In this document: positions 12,461-22,733 of the stretch, one piece after another
Layout: each line of letters begins with the position of its first letter
Numbering within the stretch: the first letter of the stretch is position 1
Assembly (NCBI GenBank): GCA_028691535.1
Contig: JAQUZB010000003.1
Location: 1-64,000 of the forward strand
Origin: Candidatus Altimarinota bacterium
GTDB lineage: Bacteria > Patescibacteriota > Gracilibacteria > BD1-5 > UBA6164
Direction: 5' to 3'
Length of the DNA: 64,000 nucleotides
The notes under the pieces: model-generated
What the model was told of the DNA's origin: nothing
Databases searched by the model: none
The model's input: the letters and a program-made list of their open reading frames with translations, nothing else
Translations under genes and position numbers: made by a program

Positions 12461-13707
12461 ATTTTATCAAGTGCTTTAAGTCTTTTTAAAACTGTAGGAT
12501 GACTATAGTTAAAAAATTCATAAGCAGGATGTGGTCTCAAATTTGATAAATTATTTATTGATAATTTAATTAAAGCTGATTTTAATTTATTTGCTTTATA
12601 GTGTTTTCAGGCAAAATTATCAGCTTCATATTCATTTTTTCTAGAAAGTATATTTCAAAGTAATCAAAAAATAATTGAAATAGGAGTAAAAAGAATACCA
12701 AATGCAAGTAATCACAATGCAAAAGAGGATTGATTAGCTCACAAAGCAAATGAAACCTCTGGATAAGCAAGTGTTAAACCAAGAACATAAAACATAATTC
12801 AAGTTTGAAATACTGAAAATGCAAGCATTTGAAAAGTATGTTTTTTCTTATAATGTCATATTTCATGAGCTAAAACTGCAACAAGTTCATTTTTTGTTAA
12901 ATCGTTTATAAGTGTATCATATAAAACTATTCTTTTTTTAGGACCAAATCCTGAAAAATATGCGTTTGCTTTACTTGATCTTTTACTTCAATCAATTACA
13001 AAGATATTATCTAATTTAAATCATACACTACTTGCAAATGCCTCAATTTCATCTCTTAATTTTCATTTTTCAAGTGGAGTTTGTTTATTGAAAATTGGTA
13101 CAATTAAACTACTATAAAACATCATCATAAATACTGAAACTACTGTTATAAGTAACCAAGCATAGATCCAGAAATAATTTCAAGTTATAGTATACAACCA
13201 AGTAACTAAAGCCATTAATGCTCATCAAATTATAAATGAAAGTAAAAGTCATTTTATAAAATCAATAAAAAACAATTTTTTACTCATCTTATTAAAACCA
13301 AATTTTTCTTCTATTACAAACGTAGAATAATATGAAAGTGGTAATCAAAATATAGTTTGAAATATAGATATAATTCAGAAAAAATAAAGAGTTAACAATA
13401 TGATATTGTCAGTAAATCAAGTTAGATAATTATATAAATCTCAAAAAACTCAAAATATAAGTAAAAAAATCATTACATTAAAACTAAATATACTAGAAAT
13501 ATTTCATAATTTATGCTTTGCTTTTTCATATCTCATAGATTTAGAATATTTTTCTTGATCGTAAATTTCTTCTAATTCTTTTGGTAATTTATCTGACCAA
13601 TTTTTAGTATTTAGAAATCAAAGTGTTTTAGTTAATAAAAATTCAAATATCACTAAAGCAATAATTGTATAAAAGAAATTTTCTACTGTTAACAATGAAT
13701 TTAACAT
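12448..13707 (-). CDS. M48 family zinc metallopeptidase, Ste24/CAAX type
   Basis: 419-residue integral membrane protease. The zinc motif HEIGH lies near residues 281-285, with its glycine encoded by UGA. The third ligand region NEYEADNFA follows about 70 residues later, and several hydrophobic segments flank both. The N-terminal domain (FEFLLTK, then a [20 protein letters not shown] block) is typical of Ste24. Bacterial members clear misfolded membrane proteins; the natural substrate here is unknown. Confidence 0.88.
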
Positions 13708-13723
13708 ATTTTTTAAATATAAA

Positions 13724-13753
13724 AAGAGTAAAATACTTAAGTATTTTACTCTT
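13724..13753 (-). terminator. cysS terminator
   Basis: Perfect palindrome AAGAGTAAAATACTT / AAGTATTTTACTCTT, followed on the minus strand by TTTTTATATTT. Confidence 0.85.
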
Positions 13754-13776
13754 ATAAATGTTAAGTCAAAAGTTTT

Positions 13777-15234
13777 TTAAACAAGTTCTAAATAACTTCA
13801 ATCTCTACTATCAACAATCTTGTATCAAAGGTTTAATAATTCATCTCTAATACTATCTGCTAGTTCAAAATCTTTGTTTTTCTTTGCAGTATTTCTTGAA
13901 TCAAGCTTTGCTAATATTTCACTTGATATTTCAGTTTCTTCTATTTTATCAAAATCAATAATTGCTAAAACTTGATTAAAAGTTCTAAACATATCAAGTG
14001 CACTTTCAAGTTCTAACTTAGAAAGTAATTTTTCTCTTAGAGCTGTATTTATAAACTTGATAAAATTATGCATTACTGCAAGAGTTTCAGGTATATTGAA
14101 ATCATCTTCTAAATGATGCATATATTCAAAAATATAATCTTGCATAGTTTCTCTAAAATCTCTAGAAACCATAGCGTTGTTGTCAGTATTTTTTATTTCT
14201 CTACCTATATTTTTGATAAGTTCATCAACAGAATTAATTACACTTATATTTGATTCTATCTTATCAAAAGTAAAATTTACTTCACTATTGTATTTAGCAT
14301 TTATAAGCGATAATCTTATAGCCCTATATAAAACATTTGGTTTTATATTGCTATATTTTTCTTCTAAATCTTTTAGTCTATAAAAATTGTTTGCACTTTT
14401 TGCCATCTTCTTACCATCAACCATAAGATGACCTGAATGAATCCAATATTTACTAAATTCTTTTCTAGTACAACTTTCAGTTTGTGCAATTTCATTTTGA
14501 TGATGAGGAAATATCAAATCAACTCCTCACATATGAATATCAATTTGTGCTCAAAAATACTTCATATTACAAGCACTACATTCTATATGCCAACCTGGTC
14601 TTCATTTTAAAACCTTTTTTTCTCAATTTATATCAAATTCTTGTTCCCAAAAATTTGCTCAATCGCTTTCTTTCCAAGCTTTCCAAAGTACAAAATCAGA
14701 AACACTTTCTTTATCATATTCATCACTATCAACTCTAGCTCAAGCTTTTAATCATGATAGATCTAGATTTGCAAGTTTTCAATATTTACTATAACTTTTT
14801 ACATTAAAATAAATACTTCAATCTTCTCACAAATAAGCGTTTTTCCTATTTATCATAGTTTGAATCATCCTTGCCATTTCTGGTATAAGAGTTGAAATAG
14901 GAACTATATTATCAGCTGGAATTATATTTAGTTTTTTTATATCATTAAGAAAAATATCAGTGTATTTTTTTGTAAATGTCAGCAAATCTTCTCCTGCTTC
15001 TTGAGAATCTCTTATTGTTTTATCATCTACATCAGTAAGATTCATAGTTGTTGAAACATTGTATCACAAAAATCTAAGTGTTCTTACAACTATATCTTCA
15101 AATACATAAGTTCTCAAATTTCAAATATGAGCATAATTATAAACTGTAGGACCACAAAAATATACTTTTACTTCTCTACTTGATAATGGTTTAAATTCTT
15201 CTAAACTTCTAGTTTTTGTATTATTTATTAACAT
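13777..15234 (-). CDS. cysS: Cysteinyl-tRNA synthetase
   Basis: Charges tRNA-Cys. The 485-residue class I enzyme shows the zinc/HIGH region [18 protein letters not shown] and [24 protein letters not shown] carries the remaining zinc ligands. The KMSKS loop appears as KKMAKSANN near residue 276. The C-terminus, KIVDSRDGSYLELV, lies past a UGA codon that a standard-code reading would truncate. It starts 3 bases after the stop of the small 2Fe-2S gene, hence an operon. Confidence 0.96.
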
Positions 15235-15237
15235 AAT

Positions 15238-15471
15238 TTATTTCTTTATTTTTTTAAATACTAATTCGCTAACTTTTAATGGATTACATCTATTATGAAA
15301 TTCATTATCTATAAAAACATTTGGTCACTCAGTGCATTTTCACATGCAAAGTGTTTCTTCTATTTCTATATCTTTTAAATTAAATCTTTTTACATCATTT
15401 TGCAATCTAGTAATGATATAATTGCTAAATTTTTCACTACAAGATTTTCATTTACATACTCTTATTTTCAT
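15238..15471 (-). CDS. Thioredoxin-like 2Fe-2S domain protein
   Basis: 77 residues. CKGKSC near the N-terminus and LCMGKCTEGPNVFID in the middle match the C-x4-C ... C-x3-C pattern of the thioredoxin-fold 2Fe-2S ferredoxins (NuoE C-domain-like). Single-domain electron carrier or iron-sulfur sensor; no partner nearby. Upstream of cysS in the same unit. Confidence 0.7.
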
Positions 15472-15553
15472 TATTTTTTATTAAATTTATAATGTACTTT
15501 TGTATTATATTAACTTGCATAAATAAAACAAAAGAAAAAAGTTTAAAAAAAAT

Positions 15554-15580
15554 TTGCTTATAAAAAAAATTTCATATAAT
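15554..15580 (+). promoter_or_regulatory. Candidate promoter of tRNA-Phe
   Basis: TTGCTT and TATAAT separated by 15 bases, with the -10 box 17 bases before the tRNA 5' end. Short spacer, so tentative. Confidence 0.45.
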
Positions 15581-15597
15581 AAACAAGCACAAAGCAA

Positions 15598-15672
15598 GCC
15601 GGGGTAGCTCAGTGGTAGAGCAGGGGCCTGAAAAGCCCTGTGTCGGTAGTTCAATTCTACTCTTCGGCACCA
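15598..15672 (+). tRNA. tRNA-Phe (anticodon GAA)
   Basis: Acceptor GCCGGGG pairs with CTTCGGC before an encoded ACCA. The D arm is GCTC..GAGC. The anticodon stem GGGGC/GCCCT closes the loop CTGAAAA, giving GAA at positions 34-36. The T loop is TTCAATT. The 3' CCA is encoded. It reads Phe codons and is not the tRNA needed for UGA-glycine. Confidence 0.95.
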
Positions 15673-15684
15673 TTATACAAAAGA

Positions 15685-15712
15685 AAAACATATTGATTAA
15701 TCAATATGTTTT
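15685..15712. terminator. Terminator between tRNA-Phe and gpsA
   Basis: Fourteen-base arms AAAACATATTGATT / AATCAATATGTTTT, followed by T runs on the plus strand. It serves both converging units. Confidence 0.8.
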
Positions 15713-15718
15713 ATTTTT

Positions 15719-16612
15719 TTATTTAAATAAATTTTCAAATTTATTTCTTAAATATTTTTTATCAAAATTTCTCACATGTATTATTTCATAAATAAGCTCT
15801 ATTATCCTAAAATCAAGACCACTTGATTTTGTTTTTTTGTATAAGATATTTAAATTATTAAGTCATTCTACCGTGTCATCAAAACTTTTATAATCAGTTA
15901 AATTTTCTTTTATGATAGTATAACCAAACTTAAAATTTCTAGATTTTTTTGAATTAGCAGATAAGAATAAATCTCATATCTTTGTTCAAAAATCACAATT
16001 AGAACCAAGATTGAAAAATAATAATAAATTTTCAAATTCTTCTAAAGATCTACTTATAAAATAATTTCTAAAATTTTCTCACATAGAAAGTGAATAAATT
16101 ATTCAACTTCAAATAGAAACTATATTTTTATAAATTCAAGCAAGTTGATTTTGATACAAATTTGTTGAAGTATTAATTATATATTTGTCTAAAAAAAGTT
16201 TTTTAAACTCATTTGATAACTCTATATCTTTTGATGATAGGTCATAAGAACAAACTTTTCAAGCGATAATTTCACTAGAAATATTTGCTCAAGACAAAAA
16301 ACATATGTTTTTTGTTTGTAATTTTTCTTCTATCAAATTTGAAACAAAATCCTCTGTTTCTAAATCAAAACATTTTTCAGTAATTAAGATTTTTTTATCT
16401 TTTAAATCTTTTAATTCAGAAATTCTATCATCAAGATAATTTGATGGAATACAAAAAAAGATATAATCAAAATTTGAAATTTCATCATAATTCACATAAT
16501 TAAGATTATGTTTTTTTGTTCTAGAAATAAATGATATTTCATTTTTTTTATCAAGTGATTTATAGAGTGCTAATCAAAATTTTCATGCTCAAATAATACA
16601 AATTCTTTTCAT
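15719..16612 (-). CDS. gpsA: Divergent glycerol-3-phosphate dehydrogenase (NAD(P)+)
   Basis: 297 residues. The N-terminus MKRICIIGAGKFGLALYKSL is a Rossmann NAD-binding loop with its glycines as UGA. LSGANISSEI, LAGIYKNIVSIGSGI and DLFLSANSKKSRNFKFG match GpsA blocks. The catalytic Lys would be the one in LAGIYKN. It would make glycerol 3-phosphate for lipids. It is shorter and more divergent than usual; a related imine/hydroxyacid reductase cannot be ruled out. Confidence 0.72.
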
Positions 16613-16685
16613 TTTCTAAACTAAATTTTAAATTGAAACAAATTATATATTTTTTTTATAAATCGTAAAATATAAATAAAAAAAT

Positions 16686-16706
16686 AAAAATCCCGTAGGG
16701 ATTTTT
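16686..16706 (-). terminator. Terminator of the FtsI-type gene
   Basis: AAAAATCCC TAC GGGATTTTT-type hairpin, overlapping the stop codon at 16705. Confidence 0.8.
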
Positions 16707-19068
16707 ATTTTTTTGCTTCATCTTTAACTTCTTTTTTAGGAATCTTGTAATAATCAAGAAGATATTTTGCAACATCAGCAAATATATGACCTGAAGTTTC
16801 TCACCCATAAGCACTTGTTCTAATTCTTTCTAATTTTACAATTATAGTAAATTTAGGATCTTCAATTGGACCAAATCATGCAAATGTTCAAACAGTAGAT
16901 CAATTTCAAGTTTCATATCATCATTTATATGAGATTTGTGCAGTTCATGATTTACAAGCCATATTATATCATTTTACAAATCAATTTTTAGCAACTCAAT
17001 TTGTACATCAATCATAAAGCATATTTGTAACTATTTTTGCAGTTGATTCTTTTACAACTCTTCTTTGTTCTTCTGTTTTATAAACAACTTCCCTACCATC
17101 TGGATAAATAATTTTATCAATGATTTTTGGTTTTAAATATGTCCCCCCATTTGCAATTACATTGTATGCTGCTGCAACTTGTAATTGAGTAAGAGATATT
17201 CAAAGTCAATAACTACGAGTAAATAATCATGCTTGTGACCGCCTTTCCCAAGGTTCAAGTTTAGAACTAACTTCTCATTGTAAATCAACTCATGTTATTT
17301 TTCAAAAACCAAATTCATCATAATATTGATACATAAGTGTTTTTCATACTTTTTGTGCAATTCTAATCATTCATACATTACAAGAATAATTAAGTGCATT
17401 TCAAAATGTATGGTATCATTTACATTGTTCAGCAATGTTTGAAATCTTAAAATTATCAATTTCTACAAATCAATTATCTTGATACATAGAATTTTTATTT
17501 ATTTCTCAAGTATCAATTCAAGCAGCAACAGTAACAGTTTTCATAACAGAACCTGGTTCATAAAGTGCTGATATTATATCATTACTATAAACTCAAGCTC
17601 AATATCAATTTTTATATTTATATTTTACAAGTGCCATATTTCATAATTCATCTCTACTTGCTTCTCTTAAAAATATTTCTTTATTATCATATATAAATTT
17701 TGTTCAAATTTCATTATCTTCAACAAATATAGGATATCACAATAAATCCGTAGATGGATTTTGAAATTCACTATATTTAACTTTTTCTAATTCATATACA
17801 TCTCAAAAATTATTTAAATCATAAGTAGGATAATTTGCCATAGCAACTATATTTCAAGTTTTTGGATCCATTACTATTATACTACCTTTATTTGCTCTAT
17901 ATTTTTTAACTCAATCTTCAAGTAATTGTTCAACTTTTCTTTGAACATTTCTATCAATAGTAGAAACAATTTCAACTCATTCTCAAATTAAATCTTCTTG
18001 ATTAAGTGATATTGTATCAATTATCCTACCATTTATATCTTTTCTACTAATAATTTCTCAATTATTTCATTTTAAAATATCATTAAAATATCACTCTAAA
18101 CCATAGTTTCAAACTCATGCATTATCAACAAAACCAATAACTTGAGAAGCTAGATTTCATTCTGGATAATATCTATTTGGTAAAGGTGTAAGTATAAAAA
18201 ATCAACTTATAGATTTTTCTTCTGATAATATTCATTTATAAATAGCTTCTTTTTCATCTTTTATGTAGCTAGTTATATAATCAGATGAATCAATTGATAT
18301 CTTATTTAAAATTGGCACATATCTAAGCTCTCTTTTTCTAGTAAGACTTGTTAATCTTTCTTCATTTGTTCACATTATTTTTGATAAATCTTTTATATTT
18401 TCATCATTATTATCAAATTCTTCTGGATTTACATACAAATAATTATCAGTTGGGTATAATCAAGAAATTTTTAGATTTTTAATTTGAAGTATATCGCTAG
18501 GACTCAATTCTTTATCAATCAAAACACTAGTAACCTTTGTTTGAAGCAATTTTGATACAATTTTTTCTTTCAATAAATTTTTAATATATTTTTCATCATT
18601 GACAAAATTTTCTATTTCAAGAACTTTTAAATATTTTAAAATATTGTTTTTACATATAGTTATTGATTTATTTTTACAAGACTCATCATAAACTATATCT
18701 ACTAAAAAATTTGAAAGTTTATCTTTATCTCAAACAATTTGTGGATCAACAGCTAAATCATATAAATGAAGTGAAGTTCATAAAACTGTTTGATTTTCTC
18801 AACCTGAAAGGATAGTTCATCTATTAACAGGAACTGAAACCTTTCATATTTGTTGAGCATCAGCAAGTCAATTATAATATTCATAATTCGATACAGTATA
18901 TGAAAAAAGAGTTTTAATAATAAAAAGAAAAAATACAACAAAAAAAGCAACAATAGTATGAATTGAACTCCATCTATTGATTATTTTATGCATAAAATAA
19001 TTTATTTTTACATTTCTAAAATTTATTTTTTTTAAATTTATATTTTTAAAAAAATCTTTATTTATCAT
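16705..19068 (-). CDS. Penicillin-binding protein 2 / FtsI-type transpeptidase
   Basis: Cross-links peptidoglycan. 787 residues: a basic cytoplasmic start, one membrane anchor (about residues 39-62, IHTIVAFFVVFFLFII), a dimerisation domain, then the transpeptidase. The active site is EPGSVMKTV near residue 507, the second motif is NYSCN, and the KTG box appears as ACKSGTAQ. Whether it serves division or elongation cannot be told from sequence. Its ATG overlaps the stop of the MurL-like gene (TAATG), so the two are translationally coupled. Confidence 0.9.
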
Positions 19069-20420
19069 TATATATTTTTAAATATTATATCTTTTAGGTT
19101 TTTTGGTATTATATCCTCATCGTAAATAGTCGCAAATTTTTCTTCTAATTGTTTAAAATAATTTTCATCATACTTTCATGAAATATTTTTTTTAAATTCT
19201 AATAATATATCACTTTTTGTATCATAAAGTTTTAGTGATTTATAAAAAGCTAAAACTACTTCTTCAGTTTCTCAAACACATTCAAATGGCTTAAAAGCTG
19301 AAATTCATAAGAGCTCTAAAAAAGTTTGTTTTAGTGAGTTTTTAAAAAACAAATCTTCTCAAAAAATAGCTAAGATTTCTTCACTAGATAAATATGGTCT
19401 TAAAATACAAAAAACAAAAGCACATTTTGGACATGAATTGCACCAAATAGTTTGTTTTAATCTCTTAGCCTCATCTATCTTAAAATTATTATTACAACTC
19501 GAAAAAACTCAGAAAAATCTTTTACAATTTTTTGAAAAATATTCTCAAATCTTGATTTCATACCATCATCTTAAAAGTGAAAAATACTCTATATCATCAG
19601 ACAAATAAGTATTTAAATAATTTTTAAAATCAGTTTCAAATTCTAAACTTTTAGAATATTGATGATTTATTTCAAAACCATTCCAAAAAGTATTTCAAAC
19701 ACTTGCTGATTTTTCATTTGATAAAACCAAGTATTTATAATCATATAAATACGAAATAAATGCTAATACAAAAGCAATAATTCAAGTTATAGGAACATGT
19801 CAGTTATAATTTCAATTTGCGTTTAATTCAAGTAAACTTGGACTAATTTTTCTCTTTGTAAGAAGGATTTTTTTATCAATTACATCTGCACAATTTTGTT
19901 TTATATTGTCTATTTTTCAAAAAACAACTAAATCATAATCCAATTTATTTTTTTCAAATAAATCAATACTTACCAAAGAATCTTTTCATCATCAAAGTGG
20001 AATAAGTGATCTTTCACTAAGTGAAAAATTTATTTTTTTGTATTTAACACTAGATAAATTTTCAAAATTAAATAAGTTTTCAGGATTTATTTGATTCTTG
20101 TATAAAAATTCTCACAATCAATTCTTATAAAATTTTTGCCAAAATTTTATTTGATTATCATCTAAAAATCATGACTTTACATATAGTTTTTCAGTAGGAA
20201 ATGCTTTATAATAACTTATTCAAAGAGCTATATGAAGAGAAAATAGAAAATTATTAATTATAACATCATCTAATTTATTTATTTGAGAAAAATTTTCACA
20301 AGAAAAATCTATTTCCTCAAAGAAGAAATAGTTTTCATCAAAACTATATTCAAAACTTGCTTTTAAAGTTTCCTTATCAAAGCTAAATTTTTCAAAATAA
20401 AAAGACTTAAATTCTCTCAT
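19068..20420 (-). CDS. MurL-like PP-loop enzyme (muramoyl-dipeptide epimerase)
   Basis: 450 residues. A PP-loop ATP pyrophosphatase motif, PLGGGKDSLV, is encoded with three consecutive UGA codons. GHVPITGIIAFVLAF, LSNEKSASVGNTF, NHQYSKSLEFE and the Cys set WCNSCPKCAF follow. This order and length resemble MurL of Xanthomonas, which epimerises UDP-MurNAc-L-Ala-L-Glu to the D-Glu form and so replaces glutamate racemase plus standard MurD. The overlap with a penicillin-binding protein gene supports a cell-wall role. Assignment rests on recalled motifs; no MurD2 is in the window. Confidence 0.6.
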
Positions 20421-20494
20421 AAATATAAATGCAAAATTATATAAGCTATATTATTTTTTTAAGAGAAAATATCAAATTTAAGTTTAAGTAAAAA

Positions 20495-20523
20495 AAACAA
20501 CAAAACTATTGTTTTTGTTGTTT
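20495..20523 (-). terminator. Terminator of the HETVH-protein gene
   Basis: AAACAACAAAAC and GTTTTTGTTGTTT arms, one bulged T, overlapping the stop codon at 20506. Confidence 0.7.
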
Positions 20524-21972
20524 AATTTTTTGCATATATTTTTGTGCTTGAGTATTAAAATTTGTTTGTATAGTTTTAAAATCATCAACTGATAACATTC
20601 AAACAATATCTTTTATATATTGATTAAAGTTATTTTCAAATTTAATCGCTCAATTTGCATTCCATTGTTCTAAAAGTTGTTCTGATTCTTCTTGTTTACC
20701 TTCAGATAATAACTGGTCATTTCTGCTTATTGTTTGTCTTCTTTCACTATATATACTTTCCAATTTTTTTAAACTTAACTCATCAAAATTAGTTATTCAT
20801 TTAGATTTAAATATATCTTTTAATTGCGATAATATAAAAGATCTAACTAATGCATAATCGGAACCTTCTCAACTTTTATTTGTAATTGAAAAATTATCAA
20901 AATTTCATTCTCACATATCTTGTAAAGCAGACATTATGTTTGTTCTTATTTCATAATTATCTGTTGATTGCCCTACACTATGAGCAATAAATTCTTCAAC
21001 TTGTATAGAATTGTTTGGTTTAAAATCAAGTCCATCAATTGCCCATTCAGTTGATTGTTGTTCATTATAATCCATTCTTTTTGGAAAATTATATTTTTCA
21101 TCTAAAACTGAATGAACTGTTTCATGATTTATTGTAGCTAAAGCTATATTATCTAATCTTTCTGGTTTTAGTAATTTTGCTCTATCTTCAGGAGAAAATT
21201 GTCATCATTTTTCAATAAAATCTCTAATATAACCTTTATTAACTATACTGTTTTCTCATAAATTATATCAAAATTTTTCAAAACTTGCATCATCTAAAAC
21301 TATATTTTGTTTCAATTCTCATAAATCCTCTCATAAAACATTAGATACAACATCACTTGGTTCTCTTTTTCAATCGATTTTCATAATCAAATTATTTCAT
21401 GTAGAAATAACATCAGTATTTATAAAAAATCATTTTTCATTAAAATATGCCTGCATTTCATTTATTTTAGTCATAATTTTAGAACTATCACTAGAATCTG
21501 GAGTTCAATTAAGTGAACCTAAAATTTTCAATCATTTAGCTATTTCAGGAAATTGATTTTGAAGAGTATTTCAAACAGCATTAAATAAAAAAACTTGATG
21601 TCATGGTGTAAATTTACCATTTATAGTAGTAGATTTTGTAAAATTATTTATTGCATCTATATTTTCAGGTTTTAATTCTTGTGATAATAAATCTATTGAT
21701 TCATTACTTTCATTAGTAGTATTAATAACATTTTCTTGTCAAAATAAACTGTCAGAAACTTCTTGTAAAAGAGCTTTATCTTCAGCACTTATTTCACTTG
21801 ATTTTAAAAGTTCTTCAAATGTTGGTTTTAAAGTTTGAAGTAATTCAGTATCATTTTTTAAAGAATTTACTAATTCATTTTTTTGTTCAGGAGAGATTTT
21901 TGATAAATCTTTAAGTTGATTTTTTATATCTAATCAAGAATCTACTTTTTCATAATTATTATTTGTTTCCAT
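20506..21972 (-). CDS. Putative zinc metallopeptidase-like protein (HETVH), 488 aa
   Basis: I do not recognise the family. The first 130 residues are acidic, helical and rich in Asn and Ser. Near residue 285 is the segment LATINHETVHSVLDEKYNF, a gluzincin-style HExxH motif, and an acidic residue that could be a third ligand appears in EEFIAHSV about 40 residues later. No signal peptide or membrane segment is seen. The C-terminus is Gln/Lys-rich (QKIKQQKQ). Co-transcribed with the small gene upstream (5-base gap). Peptidase activity is only a suggestion. Confidence 0.65.
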
Positions 21973-21977
21973 AGTTT

Positions 21978-22262
21978 TTATAAATTTTTTAAAATATCCT
22001 CTATTAAATCATTGTCTTCTTCACTTTTTTCTAACTCTTTTATTTTATCTATTTTATCTTTTATTTTATTAAGTTTTGATAAAGACTCTTTATCTTTTAT
22101 TTTTGATACATATTTATCAATAAAAATTGATATTTGCTCAATTATAAAGCTATTATTTTTTGTTTTATCAATTATTAAAATCAACGAATCAATAAATTTT
22201 TCATCATATGGTCTTAATTCAAATAAAACATTTTTAATTGTATATATTTCTTGATTAATCAT
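21978..22262 (-). CDS. Small helical hypothetical protein, 94 aa
   Basis: MINQEIYTIKNVLFELR... is a Lys/Glu/Asp-rich, probably all-helical protein without any glycine, so it is open under either code. It lies 5 bases upstream of the HETVH gene on the same strand and could be its partner or regulator. No family recognised. Confidence 0.65.
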   Translation of the reverse strand: MINQEIYTIKNVLFELRPYDEKFIDSLILIIDKTKNNSFIIEQISIFIDKYVSKIKDKESLSKLNKIKDKIDKIKELEKSEEDNDLIEDILKNL

Positions 22263-22328
22263 TTTATTATTATAAATAATACTTAATAAAGTTTACCATA
22301 TTTAGTATTAGATAGCAAAAAAAATCAT

Positions 22329-22361
22329 TTGACTTGCAAATAAAAAATTATTTTATATAAT
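22329..22361 (+). promoter_or_regulatory. rpsO promoter
   Basis: TTGACT, then TATAAT 21 bases later (or the overlapping TTATAT at 18 bases). The same layout is seen before the ncRNA at 26624-26656. It leaves a 5' leader of about 60 bases before the ATG. Confidence 0.65.
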
Positions 22362-22364
22362 CCA

Positions 22365-22429
22365 TTCATCAAATTACTGGTGTATTTTCCGGTTTTGATA
22401 AATATTTTATATTCGTAAAAAATACTTTT
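22365..22429 (+). promoter_or_regulatory. rpsO leader, possible S15 autoregulatory site
   Basis: The leader contains the short repeat ACTGGTGTATTTTCCGGTTTTG, described here in part: ACTGG at 22375 can pair with CCGGT at 22390. Such a hairpin before rpsO could be the S15 autocontrol element known in other bacteria. Evidence is weak. Confidence 0.3.
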
Positions 22430-22699
22430 ATGACAGTTACTAAAGAAATAAAAAGCAAAATCATTTCTGATTTTGCAAGCAAAAAAGGTGATACAGGATC
22501 TAGCGAAGTACAAGTAGCTATTTTAACTGCACAAATTGAAAACCTTAAAGAACATTTATTAGAACACAAAAATGATAATCATTCTAGAAGAGGTATATTA
22601 ATGATGGTTGCTAAAAGAAGAAAACTTCTTGCATACTTAAAGAAAAAAGATGCAACTAAATATAGCGAAGTTATAGAAAAATTAAACTTAAGAAAATAA
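22430..22699 (+). CDS. rpsO: Ribosomal protein S15
   Basis: Small-subunit primary binding protein for 16S rRNA. The 89 residues show the family pattern: [20 protein letters not shown], then [37 protein letters not shown]. Gly codons here are GGT, GGA and GGC-free, and there are no UGA codons, unlike most neighbours. Monocistronic with its own promoter and terminator. Confidence 0.98.
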   Translation: MTVTKEIKSKIISDFASKKGDTGSSEVQVAILTAQIENLKEHLLEHKNDNHSRRGILMMVAKRRKLLAYLKKKDATKYSEVIEKLNLRK

Positions 22700-22700
22700 T

Positions 22701-22732
22701 AAAAAAAGAAACTCTAACGAGTTTCTTTTTTT
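22701..22732. terminator. Terminator between rpsO and relA/spoT
   Basis: Fourteen-base arms AAAAAAAGAAACTC / GAGTTTCTTTTTTT with loop TAAC; the flanking genes converge here. Confidence 0.88.
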
Positions 22733-22733
22733 A

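Noticed and set aside
15598-15672. tRNA-Gly(UCA) for decoding UGA
   Set aside because: The only tRNA found has anticodon GAA (Phe); the UGA-reading tRNA must lie outside the window.
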